From assembly GCA_017654935.2 (NCBI GenBank), contig CM065710.1:6517565-6581564 (forward strand): a stretch of 64,000 nucleotides of DNA, read 5' to 3'. Origin of the DNA: Phymorhynchus buccinoides (Eukaryota; Mollusca; Gastropoda; Neogastropoda; Raphitomidae). A program made the position numbers and the translations under genes. Under the pieces are notes generated by a model, which was given only the letters and a program-made list of their open reading frames with translations, did no database searches and was not told where the DNA came from. This document shows, piece after piece, positions 19,868-30,800 of this stretch (its first letter is position 1; each line of letters opens with the position of its first letter).

Positions 19868-20305
19868 CATAATTCGTGGACTATAAGCCGCAACTTTTTT
19901 TTTAACCACCACCACCTCCACACCCCACCTACCCACCCACCCTGCGGCTAGTACAGTGCCGCGGCCTAAACGTTACCGAAAGTGAAAGTAAACTCAACTC
20001 AGTGGCATCCTTGATTCAGACCTTTGATCTGTGGCCTTGTTCACGGTTGATGACAAAAACAAATCACCTTGATTTCGGTATATTTTTCACAAAATGACGA
20101 TCTGTTTCGCGGTCCGACACTTTCGTTTTGGCAGTCAACACACCCGCGATCAACTCTAGACTCAACCGGAAGCGGACATCGTGCATTGCCACGCTTCCGC
20201 GGCTTATGCTTCGACGCAGCTTATGTGTTACTTTTTTCAGATTTTTTTTTTAAAGTAGGGGGTGCGGCTTATATACGAAGCGGCTTGTAGTCCGTGCATA
20301 ATATA
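19868..20305. mobile_element. MITE with GGACTATAAGCCGC termini
   Basis: Inverted ends: cgtggactataagccgc on the left and gcggcttgtagtccgtg on the right. About 430 bp. A fragment in opposite orientation lies at 20795-20865 (ttactttcactttcggtagc). No coding sequence. Possibly Tc1/mariner-related; superfamily uncertain. Confidence 0.6.
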
Positions 20306-20316
20306 TGTTTATAATA

Positions 20317-20404
20317 CCAAAAGAACTTGGGCTGTAGCGTGCGGTACATCGCCATCAGACACTTCGTCTTTTTTGAACAGCCAAGATCTTCCTGTGTGCA
20401 AAAC
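20317..20404 (-). pseudogene. Acceptor-side copy 3 of exon 19288-19102 (frameshifted)
   Basis: An extra A in the KK-coding run (six A instead of five) shifts the frame. Otherwise it matches the exon start and acceptor. Confidence 0.8.
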
Positions 20405-20429
20405 AAATTATAATCTATAATTCAATACT

Positions 20430-20434
20430 GGATA

Positions 20435-20466
<32 letters not shown>

Positions 20467-20530
20467 GTACATTTATATAGCGCTTTACCTCAGATGAGCC
20501 CAAAGTGCTTTACAATCAATTATTCATCAA
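20430..20530 (-). mobile_element. LINE 3' end fragment with (ATT)n tail
   Basis: On the minus strand, gcactttgggctc and aaagcgctatataaatg are followed by an ATT repeat tail, the terminus also seen at 47604-47640 and 48466-48540. Confidence 0.55.
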
Positions 20531-20603
20531 CAGACAACAAAAACAGCATTCAAGAGTGACACCAACCAGCAACAGCGCATATACAAAGCAACTCTCTCTC
20601 TCT

Positions 20604-20668
20604 AAACACACACACACACACACACACACACGCACGCACGCACGCACGCACGCACGCGCACGCACACT
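20604..20668. repeat. (CA)n/(CGCA)n microsatellite
   Basis: Simple repeat changing from CA to CGCA. Confidence 0.9.
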
Positions 20669-20794
20669 GCACACACCACCACCACATTTATCGACGCCAA
20701 CTGTTCATACCCCAATTCGGTAAGCCACAACAACCGAGCCGCATGGACTGACCCACATACACCAACACACATACACAAACACCCTTGAGTTGAG

Positions 20795-20880
20795 TTGAGT
20801 TTACTTTCACTTTCGGTAGCGTTTAGGCTGCGGCACTGTACTAGCCGCAGGGGTGGGTGAGTGGGGGGGTGTTGGGGTTC
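20795..20880. mobile_element. Inverted fragment of the 19868-20305 MITE
   Basis: Shares, in inverse orientation, the block with cggtagcgtttaggc and the tagccgcaggggtgg segment. Confidence 0.6.
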
Positions 20881-20902
20881 CAAAAAAAAAATGTTATAAT
20901 AC

Positions 20903-20972
20903 ACGGGTTGTAACGTGCAGTGAGTCTAGATCACGCATTTCGTCGTTTTAAACGGCCATGATCTTCCTGAGT
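20903..20972 (-). pseudogene. Acceptor-side copy 4 of exon 19288-19102 (most diverged)
   Basis: Recognisable start (aggaagatcatggccg on the minus strand), with several substitutions and loss of frame. It is the oldest-looking copy, and it is the one furthest from the intact exon. Confidence 0.65.
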
Positions 20973-21120
20973 ACCATATTTTTCGGACTATAAGGGCGAT
21001 ACTTTTTTTTTTCCTAGACTGAGACCCCTGCGCCTTATAACGTGACTGATAATATAGTAAGAAACTATAATAACAAAATCTGAATATTTTGTCAAAAATT
21101 TGGGAGGTGCGCCTTATGAG
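20971..21120. mobile_element. MITE with TTTTTCGGACTATAAGG-type termini
   Basis: The left end has ttttcggactataaggg and the right end has gcgccttatgagaagg, partly inverse. An isolated terminus of the same type (cttatagtccgaaaaatacg) lies at 49298-49322, and a fragment at 3238-3362. Confidence 0.55.
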
Positions 21121-21265
21121 AAGGTGAGAAAGAGAATTGTCTGAAGTTTTCAAATGTATAATTTTCTCAGAATGGTCAGTTTGACACTGAATGTCCCTTT
21201 CGTGGTGCTGGGTCACATATAAACATTACTAGCCTCAGGAAAAAAAACCATTGTGCATGACTCAC

Positions 21266-21333
21266 CCGGTATGGGTGCCCTGTTAGGCTCCGTCATTTGT
21301 GTGATCACTTCCGCGGCGGTCACCGACTCTTTG
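21266..21333 (-). CDS. Exon just upstream of the Myb/SANT-like domain
   Basis: A 68-nt exon; acceptor gtgtgtcgacag follows a TG microsatellite, donor ACCGG followed by gtgagtc. After one base it reads KESVTAAEVITQMTEPNRAP and IP and leaves G, which exon 19288-19102 completes to Gly. Of the three frames only this one is open. No domain in itself; it places the DNA-binding domain after an N-terminal region coded further upstream. Two bases must come from a preceding exon that I could not fix with certainty. Confidence 0.65.
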
Positions 21334-21335
21334 CT

Positions 21336-21385
21336 GTCGACACACACATACACACACACACACAGACACACACACATTGTATCAG
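21336..21385. repeat. (CA)n microsatellite at splice acceptor
   Basis: Minus-strand TG tract directly preceding the acceptor of exon 21333-21266. Confidence 0.85.
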
Positions 21386-21457
21386 CCCTACATTAAAACC
21401 TAAAGAAAATTAAGTTTCACTAAAACAAAAATACAAAAAAAGAGTGATTGAAAGCTT

Positions 21458-21905
21458 CATGGATGGATGGATGGATTGATCGCTGGGTGGATGGATTGCT
21501 GGCTGGATGGATTGTTGGATGGATGGATTGCTGGATGGATGGATTGCTGGCTGGCTGGCTGGATGGATGGGATTGCTGGATGGATAGTTGGATGGATGGA
21601 TAGCTGGATGGATGAATTGTTAGATGGATGGATTGCTGGATGAATGGATTGTTGGATGGATGGATTGCTGGACAGATGGATGGATTGATGGATGGATTGC
21701 TGGATGGATGGATTGCTGGATGGATGGATAGACTGCTGGATGGATAGACTGATCGATTGACTAATTGATTGACTGATAGATTGATTGATCGATTGATAAA
21801 CTGATTGATTGATTGATTGACTGATAGACTGATTGATCGATTGATAAACTGATTGATAGACTGATTGATTGATTGATTGATTGATTGACTGATTGATTGA
21901 TTATC
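21458..21905. repeat. (GGAT)n/(GATT)n compound tetranucleotide repeat, about 450 bp
   Basis: GGAT-rich in the first half, GATT-rich in the second, with interspersed TGCT and GACT units. Confidence 0.95.
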
Positions 21906-21928
21906 TCAAAAGCTCCACCACCCCTTAC

Positions 21929-22217
21929 ATTGTCCCGTGAAAGAAACTGACCCCTTCCCTGAAGTCCGAGGCAAGTAGAACATAGACTTCTGCTTAGCGA
22001 CGCCTGCCGAGGTTTTAAATTTCTTGGTTTTTGTCTTGATGGATGCTTGCTTCGCTGCTGTCTTCAAAGTCGCCGATGTCTTGGATGCCCTTGCCGATGA
22101 TCTTGTCGAAGGCCTGGTCGATGATGATGATGATGCCGTTGCCGAGTCGACGCGCACCAGGGTCATGTGACCTGGTGCGGAAGAGGAGGAGGGGTCTGAT
22201 ACGGGCACCACGATCAT
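21929..22217 (-). CDS. Candidate upstream exon (uncertain)
   Basis: Minus-strand acceptor tatttcatcacag and possible donor GACAAT followed by gtaagg. The frame opening MIVVPVSDPSSSSAPGHM is Ser/Thr/Lys-rich and runs open through the donor. A second frame (reading DDRGARIRPLLLF onward) is open for about 65 codons before TAA. The phase at the donor does not match the next exon, 21333-21266, so either another exon intervenes or the boundaries are wrong. The codon-regular (ATC)n/(TCA)n tract inside can create open frames by chance. Confidence 0.35.
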
Positions 22218-22311
22218 CTGTGATGAAATATGAATAAATGCATAAATTACATAAATTAACAAACAAATATGGACATGCGTAAATACAACAGCAAGAGAAC
22301 TGGTTCCTTGT

Positions 22312-22313
<2 letters not shown>

Positions 22314-22360
<47 letters not shown>
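22314..22360. repeat. (TC)n microsatellite
   Basis: Perfect dinucleotide tract. Confidence 0.95.
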
Positions 22361-22374
22361 TACACACACGTGTG

Positions 22375-22565
22375 TGTTTTTCAGTTTTCACTGGTCTCCG
22401 TCCCCTGCTGCATACAGCCGACACGTTCCGATTTCGGAGGAGCTCAAAGGAGAAAAGTATTTGGAAGATTTTTTTTTTTTTTAAAGGCAAGAGAATGGGT
22501 CAATAAGTCAGAAAGATAGTAGATGACAGAAAGCAAAAGGAAAAGGGTCAGAGTCAAAGAGAGTG
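22375..22565 (-). repeat. Interspersed repeat family A, minus-oriented copy
   Basis: Contains the inverse of the aatcggaatgtgtcggctg and atcatctactatctttctg blocks; truncated. Confidence 0.6.
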
Positions 22566-22776
22566 GTGGATTTTGATTAATCCTACTATCTATTTAATTT
22601 AATACTTACCAACACTCAAAACAACTGCATTAGCCTAAAACAACCTGGAACCTTACCCTAGCACATAGCTAAAACGAAAGTGGCCCCAAGGGACTGCACC
22701 CATAACGCAGGGAGTAGCGGGAGTGACTCCCCTTACTTCCGGGTATGACGCGCACCCTTGGGGCACCGGATATGTC

Positions 22777-23276
22777 NNNNNNNNNNNNNNNNNNNNNNNN
22801 NNNNNNNNNNNNNNNNNNNNNNNNNNNNNNNNNNNNNNNNNNNNNNNNNNNNNNNNNNNNNNNNNNNNNNNNNNNNNNNNNNNNNNNNNNNNNNNNNNNN
22901 NNNNNNNNNNNNNNNNNNNNNNNNNNNNNNNNNNNNNNNNNNNNNNNNNNNNNNNNNNNNNNNNNNNNNNNNNNNNNNNNNNNNNNNNNNNNNNNNNNNN
23001 NNNNNNNNNNNNNNNNNNNNNNNNNNNNNNNNNNNNNNNNNNNNNNNNNNNNNNNNNNNNNNNNNNNNNNNNNNNNNNNNNNNNNNNNNNNNNNNNNNNN
23101 NNNNNNNNNNNNNNNNNNNNNNNNNNNNNNNNNNNNNNNNNNNNNNNNNNNNNNNNNNNNNNNNNNNNNNNNNNNNNNNNNNNNNNNNNNNNNNNNNNNN
23201 NNNNNNNNNNNNNNNNNNNNNNNNNNNNNNNNNNNNNNNNNNNNNNNNNNNNNNNNNNNNNNNNNNNNNNNNNNNN
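22777..23276. other. Assembly gap (500 N)
   Basis: Exactly 500 N. Confidence 0.99.
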
Positions 23277-23577
23277 AGACGGATTGCACAGGAGTGCGTG
23301 TAAGGGCCTTCGTTTGAATACGGGATTGATATCTTTATTGATTTTTTCTTTATTTCTTTCGTTGTGGGGAAATGTCCTAGGCCAGTCAATCTTTATTTTC
23401 GTACATTGTTAAATTACGTTTAATCTACATTCCCAAAAGTGGTTTTTGGAATTTGCGAGCTTTTCAGCCATGTTTTTTGTAAATGAGTATAATTCTTCAC
23501 TACGATTATATTTAATGTTCTTAAATATTTCATGTTTGTGACAAATTTGTAATCAGTTAATGTCTTAATTTTGTTAG
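23277..23577. other. Unassigned AT-rich sequence, probable intron
   Basis: No repeat family recognised. It ends in a T-rich stretch before the acceptor of the exon at 23578. Confidence 0.4.
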
Positions 23578-23694
23578 GGTTACTACGTTGACCGAACGTT
23601 TTTCACGGAACCATCCATTTTTTCCACAGTCATGAAAGTTTTCAAACCATCGCATGGCCATTCCATCTCCAATCCAAGACAAGTCGCCATCAAG
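23578..23694 (+). CDS. Candidate internal exon, unidentified gene
   Basis: A 117-nt phase-0 exon with acceptor taattttgttag and donor ATCAAG followed by gtgaat. Only one frame is open, reading GYYVDRTFFTEPSIFSTVMK then VFKPSHGHSISNPRQVAIK. The other two frames contain stops. I do not recognise the family. It could belong to the plus-strand M1 protease gene 34 kb downstream, to a different gene, or to none. Its quality rests on splice sites and codon-like composition. Confidence 0.4.
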
Positions 23695-24409
23695 GTGAAT
23701 TTAATATGTCACTTTAATTAGAAGAGTGGTATTGTTGATTTGTGGGTGGTCCCAATTTCATTTGGTAATAATTGTTTGTTGTTTTTACGTCCTTTTATTG
23801 TGTCTGGACACCTGGTGGAACGATCATGTGTGAAGGAGATCTGAGCTAAAGAACATTATTTTACGACATTGAGTTTTTTTTGTTGAAGACAAAGCATTTA
23901 GTTTGTTTGACCCATTGAAGAGATGATACACCATTCTTTGTGTTGTGCTTATTCAAGGATATTATTTTGTTTTCGTTATGGGAGAAAACAATCACAAAAC
24001 AAGTTATTATCTTTGTTAATTTATTGTATTCCTTTCAAAGCAAATCACACACAAATGTAAGTTAGTTAGACTTGAATGGGTTTTGCTTTTCATTGTTTCC
24101 GTTTGACGTGAGATCATTAAATTCAGTAACAACATCTCAGCAGTGCTTTCTTATTGCTGTATGGCATGATGGCGTTTGACACAATGTTCTGGCTTGTTAC
24201 ACACTGAGTTAGATTTCGATGCAATTTTAATTCTAAATGATAAAACTAAACGGTAACTAGAATTGTACATGATGTCCCTCTGACGCAGTCCGTGTTTACC
24301 TAAACGGCATGTCATATACACGTACTCCAAGAAAGTTCGATTGTTTAAAAGTTAGTAATTTTCTTAATAGTCATTATTTCATCAACAACTAAAATACTAT
24401 ACTGATCAT
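23695..24409. other. Unassigned AT-rich sequence, probable intron
   Basis: No coding sequence or known repeat seen; ends at the 5' LTR. Confidence 0.4.
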
Positions 24410-26865
24410 TGTTACGGGATTCCCCGTAAGGAGGCCCAAATTCCCCCTCTCACACCCCATTCCTCACAACCCGGTTCGTTGGTGACCCAGCTTACAGGAA
24501 TAGTAGTAGGATATGGTCTGTTTCATCAGTTTGGGGTTAATTCATTGTTTTCTGTCCATTTTGCTATGTATGGAAGGTTGTTACTTTTGCTTTCCCGTAC
24601 CTGTGTAAATAAAGCCATTTTTCGCAATGCTTACGTGTGCATAGTCAGAAAGAGAATGTTTTTTTAAAATCCTAACTCTTTCCGGTTTACCAGAAGGAAC
24701 GCGCGTGTGAGCGCAGATCTGTGTGCACGCGAATGGAGCGCCCGAATATCTCTAGGCGTGTGTGTGCGTCAGTGGTAGGATGTTTTTATTTAAATTATTT
24801 CTTCGCTTGTCTTGTGCAAGTCGATTCAAAGTTGAGCGAATTCAGGTCGACCGGTGTGTGTGTATTCTGTAGCAGGGCAGGGTTAGTGAGATTCATCACA
24901 GGTCTCCACAGCGCAACTTGTGGCTGTGTTCTGGTCGTCCCAGGGAACAGTGCACCTACTGCTCAAAGGTTTCTTCACGGCTGTTCGGTCAGCTACTGGT
25001 GTTTTGCCACAGGAATGGCTCTGTTCTTGTGGGAAGCCAGGGTTTAAGTTTAGCAAGGGGGTTTAGCTTCGTCAGCCTACCCACCAACTTAGGGGTTTTC
25101 GGGTCTCTCTGGGACCCCATGTAAATATTGTATCAGTCACGGGTTTGGTGGGTGAGTAATGTGTGTGGGAAGGTTTGTATTCATTTTCAGAAGTCTAAAT
25201 TGAACGGGAGTGGTAGTTTTTAAATGGTTTTAGTCCTGGGTTGGCATTTTCAAGAATTGTTGTCAGTCTCACTAGTCCGACAGTTAACTAGTCCGACAGT
25301 TTTCTAGTCCTACAGTTTCCTTCAAACAATCAATTTTCTTCGTTTTCTTCCTTATTGTTAGGATATTTTCTTACCTTATTATATCCCTTTTGTTCAAACA
25401 ATCGGCAGTTGTGTTTTCAGGGTGAGCTGTCGGGCTGCAGACCGTGCAACTTGGTTGAGCTTGTTTAATTATTTTGGTTTAGTTTCGTCTTCATTTTTAC
25501 ACAGTAACCTTTTATGTTAACCCTCTTAGTTTTAATATATTTTTTTAAAGTGATTGTTTCAGCTAGTGCCATTGTAAAGGAAGTTTTCTTTGGGAATTTA
25601 ATTTGGCCATTTCAATTTCAATTCCAAATTCCAAAATTAAGAAGCTTTTGACTTAATCTCTCAATCCGCTTCTATGAAATCCAAACCTTGGTCACTATGA
25701 CTCGGCTGAACTGAGAGTGATACTTACCCGGCCTGTTCGCAGGCCTACTTCTTTTTCTTGCTTTTTGTGAGCGGACAGACCGGAGTGCTACCCCGCTGTA
25801 ATCCGACGCCTTGCCGGGGAGGGTCCTCGCGTCATTTCCCCCCCCCCCCCTTCATAAGCCATCCCTTGTTGCCCTCCTCCTTGCCCCGTCCCCTTAAGTC
25901 CTCGGCGCTGGAAACCAAGCAGCCAGCGGTGACGAGAGCAGCCGGCTGGGTACGGAGCCTGTCCGGCGATCGGCTCGCCTTGGAGGACGACGGCTTGTCT
26001 TGGGAGGGTCGGCGCGCTCCCGAAGAACGACGGCCAGCCGTGTGAGGAGCTTCAGAGCGGAGGGACTTTCTGTGGAGGAACGGCCGTGGTTCTCTAGTGC
26101 TGTGAGAGAACCCAGACTGGGGATTCAGCTTCTAAACAGCTAAGTGTTAAAAGATAATATTTGTTATGTGGCCAGTGTGTTTCCGGGAGGAAACAGTGAC
26201 CGACATGAACTCAGGCAGGGACAGTTGTCTACAAAGTGGTATATGAGTGATTAATGCCAAGAGTTTCAGTAATTATAATCTTCTTCTTTTTTGGGAAACT
26301 GTGCTGTTATACCGAGCCTACCCAAGGAAAGCTGTCCTAGCTTTACCAAGTGACTGGTGTTTGTTTTAAATATCCTTTATTATTCAGTTAACATCTCATT
26401 GTTTGGGCTCCTGCCGACTTATGGCCAGTTTTTCCGACCCTTGAAGGGGTTAAGGGGGAAATCTATTTTCACGGGGTCAATTTCTTAGTCCTTCGTTGGA
26501 CTGGTCAAGAGAGGGTTTTGTTGTCGGTCTGTATTTAGTCCTTCACTGGACTCCGGGATTTGTTTAAGGCTGGGCATCAGGCGGAGGAGTTCTTGTTGGC
26601 TACTGTTAATTTTGCTTTACCCTTAATTGTATGTAAATATTAACTACATGTTCGCATTGTCTGGCGCCATGTTTTTGGCTTGTCATTTTGTTTATATTAT
26701 AATTTTCAAAGAAGACACAAAATCACGGCTTAATCTTTGTTCAGAGTGTGCGTGTGCGAGTCTGGGTGATTGTGCGCCTTAAGTGTTTACTTGGTCTGTT
26801 CTCTTGACCCTACCCTTTTAGTCCGGTTTTGGTCTTGCGCAAAACTGCGGGCCAAAATCGTGACA
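24410..26865 (+). repeat. 5' LTR (2456 bp)
   Basis: Matches 32589-35041 with about 50 substitutions and a few one- or two-base indels by eye, about 98 percent identity. Contains AATAAA at 24608 and AATTAAG-type AT-rich stretches. A C-rich tract near 25839 is followed by a GC-rich segment. Unusually long for a gypsy LTR. Promoter position not determined. Confidence 0.95.
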
Positions 26866-26868
26866 CAT

Positions 26869-26884
26869 TGGTGGAGATGCGGGG
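26869..26884 (+). promoter_or_regulatory. Candidate primer binding site
   Basis: TGGTGGAGATGCGGGG begins three bases after the LTR end. It starts with TGG, the complement of a tRNA CCA end. The priming tRNA is not identified. Confidence 0.45.
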
Positions 26885-27833
26885 TAGACAGTGAACACTG
26901 AGGTTGTGCATTTCATCTGCACCCGCGCCGCGCCGCTGAGCACCTTAGTTTAAGTGGGCGGTAGGAGGGTGCAGGGACCAACTTGGGCGGAGACCCTGCC
27001 AGCTCCCAGAGAACGCGGCTGCCAGTCCTGCGCTTGCCCTGGGATCATGGCTTGCTGATTGTTTTTCCTTCCCCCTCCTCCTAGTTTCATTTTTGCTGTG
27101 AAGAAAGATAAGGAATTGCAGTTTTCCTTTTGTTTTGGTTTTATTTCACTTCATGTATTTTTGGCTTTAGGAGTAAGATAGTGAAGGGAAAAGAACAGGC
27201 TCTCAAATAGAGAGAAGAAATTTGAAGGCATCACCACACCCCAGCGGCTTTTGACTCGTCGGTGCCAGTAGTTGTTCTGGCCTAGGGTTAGAGAGGTATT
27301 TAGGTAGGGATTAAATTTTGCTTGCCGTTCGCGAATTTGCTGTGCGTCGGATAATTTATGGTTGCTAATTACAAGAAATTGACGACTTCTAAAATTTATT
27401 GTCCTCACTTGCTTTAGGCTGTCTAGTTGCAATTGTTAAGATTTATGGTTGCTTTAGAGTTATTTTAGTCGCAGCCATTTGTGAGGATGTGAGCCAATAA
27501 ACAATGGAGTGGTTCAGAGAGTGTCTGGATGAGTCTTTTCATCTTACGAGTAAAGGTTTAATTTGGTTGTAAGCTTTTGTAGGAAATTTAAAAAAAAATT
27601 AATTGGTGTCGTAATTTAATAAAACTTTCGGGATAAATTTTTGCGGTAAAAATTAAAAAAAGAACGTGAATGGGAATGCTGTAATAGTTTTTGTATGTGT
27701 GTTAGTATCGCGACCTAGTTGTCGTGGGTGGTTTCCGGATTTTGAAGCGCAAAACCCAGGATTCTAGTTTAGTTTCGGAGGCGTGTTTGAAGAAAAACAA
27801 ATTATCATTTGGAGGAAGACCAGCTTTGTGACC
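26885..27833 (+). other. Leader of the LTR element
   Basis: About 950 nt between the primer site and the gag ATG, AT-rich, with no long frame. The packaging signal would be expected here but cannot be recognised. Confidence 0.6.
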
Positions 27834-30800
27834 ATGGATTCGGATGATCATGACCTTGAGGGAGCTGCAGCGCCCAGGTATCAATTACGAACCCGTGCTG
27901 TGGGAGTCCTTCCTGGTATGGAGGCCCCGCCTGTTGTTAGTGTCCCCACCGTGACCACACCCATTGTCACCACCGGCCGGTCTGTGACTACTACTACTAC
28001 TTTGTCATCTGCGCCATTGGGTGTGTTTACCCCAGAGACGACGCCACGGATGTTTATGGGACGCGGGAGGGGCAAGCTCCAGACTGGAGAGGATACCAGG
28101 TTTACCGTGCCTCCCGGATTTATCCAACGCCAGCCTGCCCATTATCCACCAAATCAGCCGCCCCCTGCCGACCCCATGCTGCTTTGGATGCAATTGGAGG
28201 TGGAAAAACAGCGCAGAGAAGAGGAGCGCCGTCGTGAGGAGCGTGCTGAGGAGAGAAGGAGAGAGGAAGAGCGTTATAGACAGGAGGAACAGAGACGGAA
28301 GGAGGAAAAGGCCGCCGAGGAACAGAGACGGAAGGAGGAGAAGGAAGCTGAGGAACAGCGGATGGAAGGGGAGAGGCGACGTTTTGAGGAAGAGCTCGAG
28401 GAACGGCGTGCCGAGCGGCAACAGCAGCGCCTTCTACTGGAGCGGTTAACCAAGGGGAATAGCCCCAAAAGGACGAATGAGGGAGCCCTTACTGTGGAGC
28501 CGCCTCGGTTGAAACTCCCTATGTATCTCCCTGGTGAAGACATAGACATTTACCTGGAACATTTTGACTCCATAGCTAGGGCCTATGGGATACCTGATGA
28601 GAAGAAGGCCTTGTACCTTATCAGTAACTTGACGGGAAAAGCAAAAGAGGCTTTTGTAAATTTACCCCCGGACCCAACTTACAACCAGCTGAGGAAGGCA
28701 CTGCGCCAGCGGCTACACATGACTGCAGAGGCTTATCGCCAAAGGTTTAGGTCGATGCGGAAAGAGACGGCCGAGACGTTTGAGCAGTTTGGGGAGCGGT
28801 TGAAGAGGAGTCTCCACTACTGGGTTGAGGCGGCAGAGCAATCTTTGGAGGACTGTGTGCTCATTGAGCAGCTGATTCAGGGGGTGTCCCCGGAGCTCCA
28901 GTTCAAGATGTCCGAGATGAAACCCAAGACTTTCATGAAGGCATTGGAGATCGCCGAGGCCCATGCTGATGCTCGCCGTGTCCGCAGGGCGGTACCGCTC
29001 AGGCTGGATATGAACAAGCGGCCCGGAGGGGGAACCATGCTTAACGAGAAGGGTCACGCACGAGAGGATTCGACGACTACCCCAGTTTCTTCAGGAACGT
29101 CTCTACCACCCCTACGGGAAACCGAGAAGCAACAACAAGGCTGCTACAAGTGTGGGAGCTTGGGACACTTCAAGCGTGACTGCCCCCAACTTCGCCGCGA
29201 TGAACTCCAGCGACAGAATCAAGGAGGAAGAGGCAGGGGTGGAAGGGTTTACGTTTCGTTCGGTACTACTGGCGACGCTGCATCGTCTTTCCCGGTGTTC
29301 GCAGCTGTGGTCGAGGGGAAAGTAGTACATGCGATAAGAGACTCTGGAGCCAGTACAACGTTTGTTGACAACGATCTAGTCCCCAAGGATGCACTACAGG
29401 GACCCGAATGTGTGATATCCGGTGTTGAGTCTCAGTTTCAGGCCAGAAGGCCCACCGTACTCATCGCAGTATCCACACCTTATTTCAAGGGCAACGTTTG
29501 GGCCGTGGCACTTGAAAAGCCTATTCACTCACTCCTTGTTGGAAACCGTGTGACTTTTGCTGGAGGGGAGGAGCTCATGGTTTCTACGGACTTACCGGCG
29601 ACTGCGAGTTGTGCTGTTGTGACGCGTGCTCAAGCGGAGGAACAGCAGCAGAAGCTCAAGCCTGTGCTGAATCCAGTGTCTATCCCGGCAGCATTGAAGG
29701 TGACACCTAGCGAGATCGGTGACCTACAGAAAAAAGACACCACCCTGTCACAACCCCGGAGCTTGGTCGGGGTCGTACCGAAACAGACGAAGAACGGGAG
29801 GTCCTGGTTTGAAGAGAGCAAGGGGATTTTGTTCAGGGTTTTCGAGTCAGGAGGTGCCAAATATCGACAGTTGGTGGTTCCTACCTGCTTGCGGTACAGC
29901 GTATTGCAGATGGCCCATGACAATCCGATGGCGGGCCACCTTGGAAAGAAACGGACACTGGAGCGCATCCAACAAGATTTTTATTGGCCATGCATGGCCC
30001 AGGCCGTACGGAGTTATTGCCAAACGTGTGATGTTTGCCAAAGGACGACTCCAAGAGGACACAATACCAGGGTACCCCTTGGGAAAGTGCCGCTAGTCTC
30101 TACGCCATTCGCCAAGGTTGCAGTTGATCTCATTGGGCCCATCATCCCAGCTTCAACTCGTGGATATCGGTTCGTCCTTGTGACGGTTGACTATGCAACG
30201 AGATACCCGGATGCAGTCCCTCTGAAACGGATAGACACGGAGACAGTGGCTGAGGCGCTTTGGACCATGTGGACTAGGACTGGGATTCCAGAAAAAGTGA
30301 TTTCAGATCGGGGGTCCCAGTTCACATCCGAGATGATGCAAGCAGTATACCGAATGCTTGGTGTGCACAAGGAGACAACATCGCCCTACCACGCCCAGGC
30401 GAACGGGTTGGTGGAACGCTTCAACGGAACTCTGAAGCAGATGTTGAGACGGCTCTGCATCGACCAACCAAAAGAGTGGGATCGGTTCATACCCGCTGTG
30501 TTGTTCGCCTATAGAGAGGTACCCCAGGAAAGCACCCAGTTCTCTCCGTTTGAGTTACTGTACGGGAGGACAGTCAGGGGACCGATGCAACTACTGAAGC
30601 AAGTGTGGGTCAAGGAAGACGCTGACCAGGAGCAACGAACCGAGGTAGAGTTGGTCTTAGATCTCAAGAACAGGATCGAGACTACATGCAAGATTGCACA
30701 AGATCACTTGAGGAAGGCTCAAGCGAAGCAGAAGAAACTCTATGACAGGAAAGCAAAGGAGAGATGGTATGATGTCGGTGATGAAGTGCTCCTGTTGCTG

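Larger units (their letters stand above)
2772..21333 (-). other. Gene model: Myb/SANT-like domain protein (split gene, minus strand)
   Basis: Model built from exons 21333-21266, 19288-19102, 18230-18146, 11585-11542, 4854-4542 and 2927-2772. Each has AG at its 3' splice site and, except the terminal one, GT at its 5' splice site. Phases join in order: the first exon leaves one base, which the next completes with GA; that leaves AG, completed by G; then phase 0; then two bases left, completed by one; then phase 0 to a stop. The domain exons are strongly supported by family resemblance. The 44-nt exon and the terminal exon rest mainly on splice sites and phase. The 5' end of the gene lies above 21.3 kb and is not resolved. 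The introns hold transposons, minisatellites and partial exon copies. Confidence 0.6.

Noticed and set aside
22240..22490. Arg/Glu or Ser/Leu alternating frames
   Set aside because: Products of the TC microsatellite; likewise at 49245-49478, 53357-53622 and 61745-62058.
24479..26045. Short frames in the LTR (for example 24721-25047 and 25758-26045)
   Set aside because: Repeated in the 3' LTR with frame-changing differences and without recognisable domains; not supported as genes.
27783..27833. Upstream GTG start for the gag-pol frame
   Set aside because: Eukaryotic translation would use the ATG at 27834, which has a strong context.
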